A stretch of DNA of 64,000 nt from NCBI GenBank assembly GCA_904066235.2, contig CAJFCV020000003.1, forward strand, positions 7,874,001 through 7,938,000, written 5' to 3'. Positions 61,006-64,000 of the stretch are shown here, piece after piece. The stretch comes from Bursaphelenchus xylophilus. Taxonomy: Eukaryota; Nematoda; Chromadorea; Rhabditida; Aphelenchoididae. Position 1 is the first letter of the stretch, and each line of letters opens with the position of its first letter. A program made the position numbers and the translations under genes. The notes under the pieces were generated by a model. It was not told the origin of the DNA. It searched no databases and saw only the letters and a program-made list of their open reading frames with translations.

Positions 61006-62383
61006 GGCGATCTTGTGTTTTTCAGAAAAACCGACATACTTTGTACTTTACCATTCCTTGCAAAAATAAATTTTTAGATTTGACAGAACGCCATCAATTT
61101 TTAGCGTTCAATGTTTTCGCGGTTGAGTTAGAGAGAATTTACTATATTTTTAAAACGCCATGTTGTATTTTGAGAGTGATGGATTGGCTCTTGGAGGTTT
61201 GCGAATTTGTGCTGTATTATGCATTCCAGGATTACACTACTCTACATTCTCCTTCTGCACCATTTTTCCATTTTCTGATGGTAAAAACAATCCCAGAGTT
61301 AACGAACTGCAATTAATAACACGTAAAGATTCCAATCAGTTTTCTGTTTTCGGTCGGACGTTCGGTCGCTGACCTTGACCGACCGTGTGTCATAAAAAAG
61401 GGGCTGAATGATGAGAGCCGCCCAAATCAGATCTCTAGCACAACAACAATGTCTTGACGGATACGAATTGGGGTCTGCTTTCCAAATTGGGTGCATTCCG
61501 CGCGATGATGTTTTTCGAACTTTGGGTTTCGGGGTTGACGAAAGTTTTTGAGTATCCTTGCGGATTTAGGTGGAAGCGATTTGATTTTTTGAGTTCCTTA
61601 TCTTGATTTAATATCCGGTAAATTGTGAAGAATAAATTTGCTCCGTATTTTACCCCCAACCCCTCAGTTTTACCTCCATTAAAGGATTTACGGATCGATG
61701 CTTTCGCGGCACTTAAAGTTTTGGAAATAAAAGCGGGAAATTTGTGTTTTCGTTTTCGGGAAAGAGAAGACCGAGCTGCGGACAATAACCTTGCGCAAGT
61801 CTTGTTCTAAACTCTTGTAATTTTACGGCTTGGAACGACCTCTTTCATGGGTCCTAAATACAGAGACGGTGATGAAAGAGGCTCTTGGCAAAGATGTTTT
61901 TACGGATTTGGTGGGTGTGAGCACCTTACACTGAGGTGATATAAGAGTGAAGAAATAAGATCGCACCGGTCGTTCCCAAGCAGAACGTTAAAAACGCTTT
62001 CCTAATTTTTTTTTGAAAAAATAGAATGGAAAAAATGAGGCCGACATGAGAAAAAAGCTCGAGAAAACAAGTTTAGCGTCTTTTTCAAAATCTCAAAATC
62101 GGTCTTATTTCTTCACTCTTATATGGTTTGGTTTTATATTGGTACAGGAAGTCTGTACTTTCTTTCTGATATAAAATCAAGTTCAAATCAAATTTAGCGA
62201 GTAATTCGTTTATAACGAGCAAAAAGAAAGGGTCTACCGGAACCAAATTGCTCTGTTATTGCAACCTCAGTGCTTTTTCTGCAAAGTTTTTGCCTGACCT
62301 TCTTCATTTTACCCGAGAAAAGGCCGTGATATTTCATATGTCATCAAACAAGGCTCATTAGAGTTTAATTCATCACATTCCAG
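61006..62383. other. Divergent intergenic region, mtx-1 and HSD17B12-like gene
   Basis: About 1.4 kb with no supportable exon. It holds TGACCTTGA (61370-61378, the reverse of TCAAGGTCA, a monomeric nuclear-receptor half-site) and a 22-bp perfect inverted repeat pair (61939-61960 and 62103-62124). An acceptor-like CCAG ends at 62382 just before the dehydrogenase ATG. Confidence 0.5.
61939..62124. repeat. Spaced 22-bp perfect inverted repeat, possible small MITE
   Basis: ATATAAGAGTGAAGAAATAA at 61939 recurs inverted at 62103-62124 (22 of 22 bases). The 186-bp unit has no coding content. The outer flanks do not show a clear target duplication, so the MITE reading is tentative. Confidence 0.6.
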
Positions 62384-63633
62384 ATGACATGCATTTGTGA
62401 TACCTTCTTGTGGGCCGGCAAGCAGGCAGTCTTGGCCTACATCTTCTTCAGGCTCCTCAAATTCTCTTACATCGTTTTGTACAGTGTTTATGGTCACTTC
62501 ATTGCAAAACCAGTGGATTTGGGGCCTTTTAAAGAGAAATGGACAGTAGTTACGGGCTGCACTGATGGAATTGGTCGGGCTTACATCGATGAGTTGTGTA
62601 AGACCAGGGGGATTCGAAAGTATTTTTTGATTGCGAGGAATCCAAAGAAATTGGAGGTTGTTGTCAATGAATTGAGTGAGTCATGGATCTCTGTTTAGGA
62701 TTATTTTGAAACTTTAGAGGAACAATATGGGTGTGAGATTAAGACCGCGATCTTCGACTTTGAGAAGGATGATCTGGATAAACTTCCAGCCGAATTGAAG
62801 ACTCTGGATGTCGGAATTTTGAGTAAGAATTCACATAGATTCTTTTTCAAAAAAAAAACTTTTTTGATGACTAAAATCCAAATTTCAGTAAATTGTGCTG
62901 GAATTGGCCCAACAGAAGTCGGGAATTTCTCGGAGTTGCCTCAGGGCTTACCCACTAAAATCATGAAAGTAAATCTGATGTCAAATCTTCGAATGATTGA
63001 GACGATTCTCCCTGGAATGTTGGAAAGAGACCAAGGAATCATCGTAAACATCGCTTCAATGACGGTAAAAAAGCTTTTTGCTACCGTATTGTCAATTTGG
63101 AATTCCATAATGTTCTGCTTTCAATTTTAGGGCTGGCGTCCACTCCCTTACATGTCCACATATCCCGCTTCCAAAGCCGCTATCAGCTTTTATTCCGACA
63201 CTCTGGCCGATGAATTTGCCCATACCAATGTCAAGATTCAGTGTTTGATTCCTCTTCTTGTCGCGACCAAAATCGCATTCTATGAGAAGGAAGAGGCGAA
63301 TGATATCTGGGTAATTGATCCTCAGACATATGCGAGATATGCCGTCAACATTATTGGAAGGTTCAGACTGTCTACTGGATGCTTCTTTCATGACATGCAG
63401 GTGAGATAATGACCCTCAAAAATCACAAAAAATAGAATTTTCTTCCATAATGTTTTGTAACCATTACAATTTCAATAATTGTATATTTGAATCATCAATT
63501 CCTGCTCTATTTTCAGATCGCTTTCGGAACTCTGATTAGTTTCTGGGTGTTCAAACAACTCTTTGTCCCGTTTGTTATGCTGGGAGTTCACAAAAAACGA
63601 GTACAACATTACAACACCAAAAAGGTGGAATGA
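62384..63633 (+). CDS. 17-beta-HSD12 / LET-767-like 3-ketoacyl-CoA reductase (steroid dehydrogenase family)
   Basis: Exons 62384-62675, 62718-62822, 62889-63064, 63131-63400 and 63517-63633 give 319 residues, the family's usual length. It starts with a membrane segment (AVLAYIFFRLLKFSYIVLYSV), then the SDR motifs TGCTDGIG, INCAG (usually NNAG or NNVG), NIAS and YPASK with catalytic Tyr and Lys. The C-terminus has a second hydrophobic stretch (LISFWVFKQLFVPFVMLG) and a basic tail (HKKRVQHYNTKK), fitting ER retention. Family members reduce 3-ketoacyl-CoA in very-long-chain fatty acid elongation or oxidise/reduce steroids; nematodes have several (let-767, stdh genes). Which one this is cannot be told. 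The short sequence before the ATG is compatible with trans-splicing. Confidence 0.88.
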
Positions 63634-63847
63634 AAACTTTTATTTTATACAAAAATTTGCTAATAAACTCGAACAAAGAAAGTAAATGAGGTCGTATTTT
63701 ATGATGAGGTAAAGGAGCATATTTAATATTAATTCTGAAAACGAGATCGGGGGATAATCATTGAGATTTGGAACCCTAAGACCCGGAAACCCGCGGGAAA
63801 TACATGGATAAAGAATATCTACTATCTATCTGATGAAAAATGGAATC
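63634..63847. other. Convergent 3' UTRs
   Basis: Short spacer between the dehydrogenase stop and the stop of the minus-strand gene at the right edge. AATAAA at 63661 serves the plus-strand gene. Confidence 0.5.
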
Positions 63848-63952
63848 TTATTGGAGTGACATTGGGATATCGAAGCTACCTTCGGGCTCTGTCTCTCCAA
63901 TCAGAGCTGACAGCATCGATGTAAATGCTCGCACAGCAAAATCGTGGGTTAC
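63848..63952 (-). CDS. Terminal exon of an unidentified gene running off the window
   Basis: Read on the minus strand, a TTTCTTCCAG acceptor (ending 63953) is followed by 35 codons ending in TAA at 63848. The peptide contains VTHDFAVRAFTSMLSALIGE and ends FDIPMSLQ. It is followed on that strand by AT-rich sequence, as expected of a 3' UTR. The rest of the gene lies beyond 64000, and the fragment is too short to assign to a family. Confidence 0.6.
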   Translation of the reverse strand, partial: VTHDFAVRAFTSMLSALIGETEPEGSFDIPMSLQ

Positions 63953-64000
63953 CTGGAAGAAAAAAATTAGGTATGATAGATGATTATAAAATAGAACAGA

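Noticed and set aside
1..64000. CRISPR arrays, bacterial operons, ribosome binding sites, phage genes
   Set aside because: None seen; gene structure is plainly eukaryotic with spliceosomal introns.

Overview
The window is nuclear DNA from a nematode. Genes are split by many short introns, commonly 35-90 bp, with U-rich acceptors ending TTTCAG or TTTTAG. Several start codons lie just downstream of a lone TTTCAG-type acceptor, as expected for spliced-leader trans-splicing. The best protein matches are to nematode families (kin-2, mtx-1, polh-1, rml-2, acl-4/5, ugtp-type transporter). I cannot name the species. All gene models were assembled by hand from splice signals, reading phase and family motifs. 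Exon lists in the entries are my reconstructions and have not been checked against transcripts.

Layout. 0.9-6.5 kb (+): a giant SAXO/FAM154-type microtubule-stabiliser protein of about 1739 residues, built mainly of 35-residue repeats. 8.8-11.0 kb (+): a GPAT3/4-type acyltransferase. 12.8-14.1 kb (+): a UDP-sugar transporter. 14.2-18.2 kb (-): a secreted double-domain M13 (neprilysin) relative in which both zinc motifs are destroyed; a tRNA-Ser lies in one intron on the other strand. 18.9-21.8 kb (-): DNA polymerase eta. 22.7-25.3 kb (+): a TBC1D23-like Golgi protein. 25.7-30.0 kb (+): the most unusual gene, predicted to join a secreted Ly6-like domain, one membrane helix and a PP1-like serine/threonine phosphatase. 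One of its introns carries a 1.5-kb Tc1/mariner-type element and another a MITE. 30.1-32.6 kb (-): an RML-2-like dTDP-sugar enzyme with two NAD(P)-binding domains. 33.8-38.5 kb (-): the PKA regulatory subunit, with a second first exon that predicts an N-myristoylated form.

38.5-48.9 kb holds almost no protein genes, only two tRNA-Leu(AAG) genes. 48.9-51.3 kb (+): a secreted tandem PEBP-like protein with a GPI-type tail. 53.3-55.4 kb (+): a NeuroD-class bHLH factor with a 1.5-kb intron. 55.6-58.2 kb (+): two tandem sniffer-like short-chain dehydrogenases. 58.4-59.5 kb (+): a class I PITP. 59.8-61.0 kb (-): metaxin-1. 62.4-63.6 kb (+): a 17-beta-HSD12/LET-767-like dehydrogenase. The last exon of another minus-strand gene is at the right edge.

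There is no sign of an operon-like pathway. Membrane lipid handling recurs (acyltransferase, PITP, HSD17B12-like, TBC1D23 trafficking), but this is probably ordinary gene mixing.
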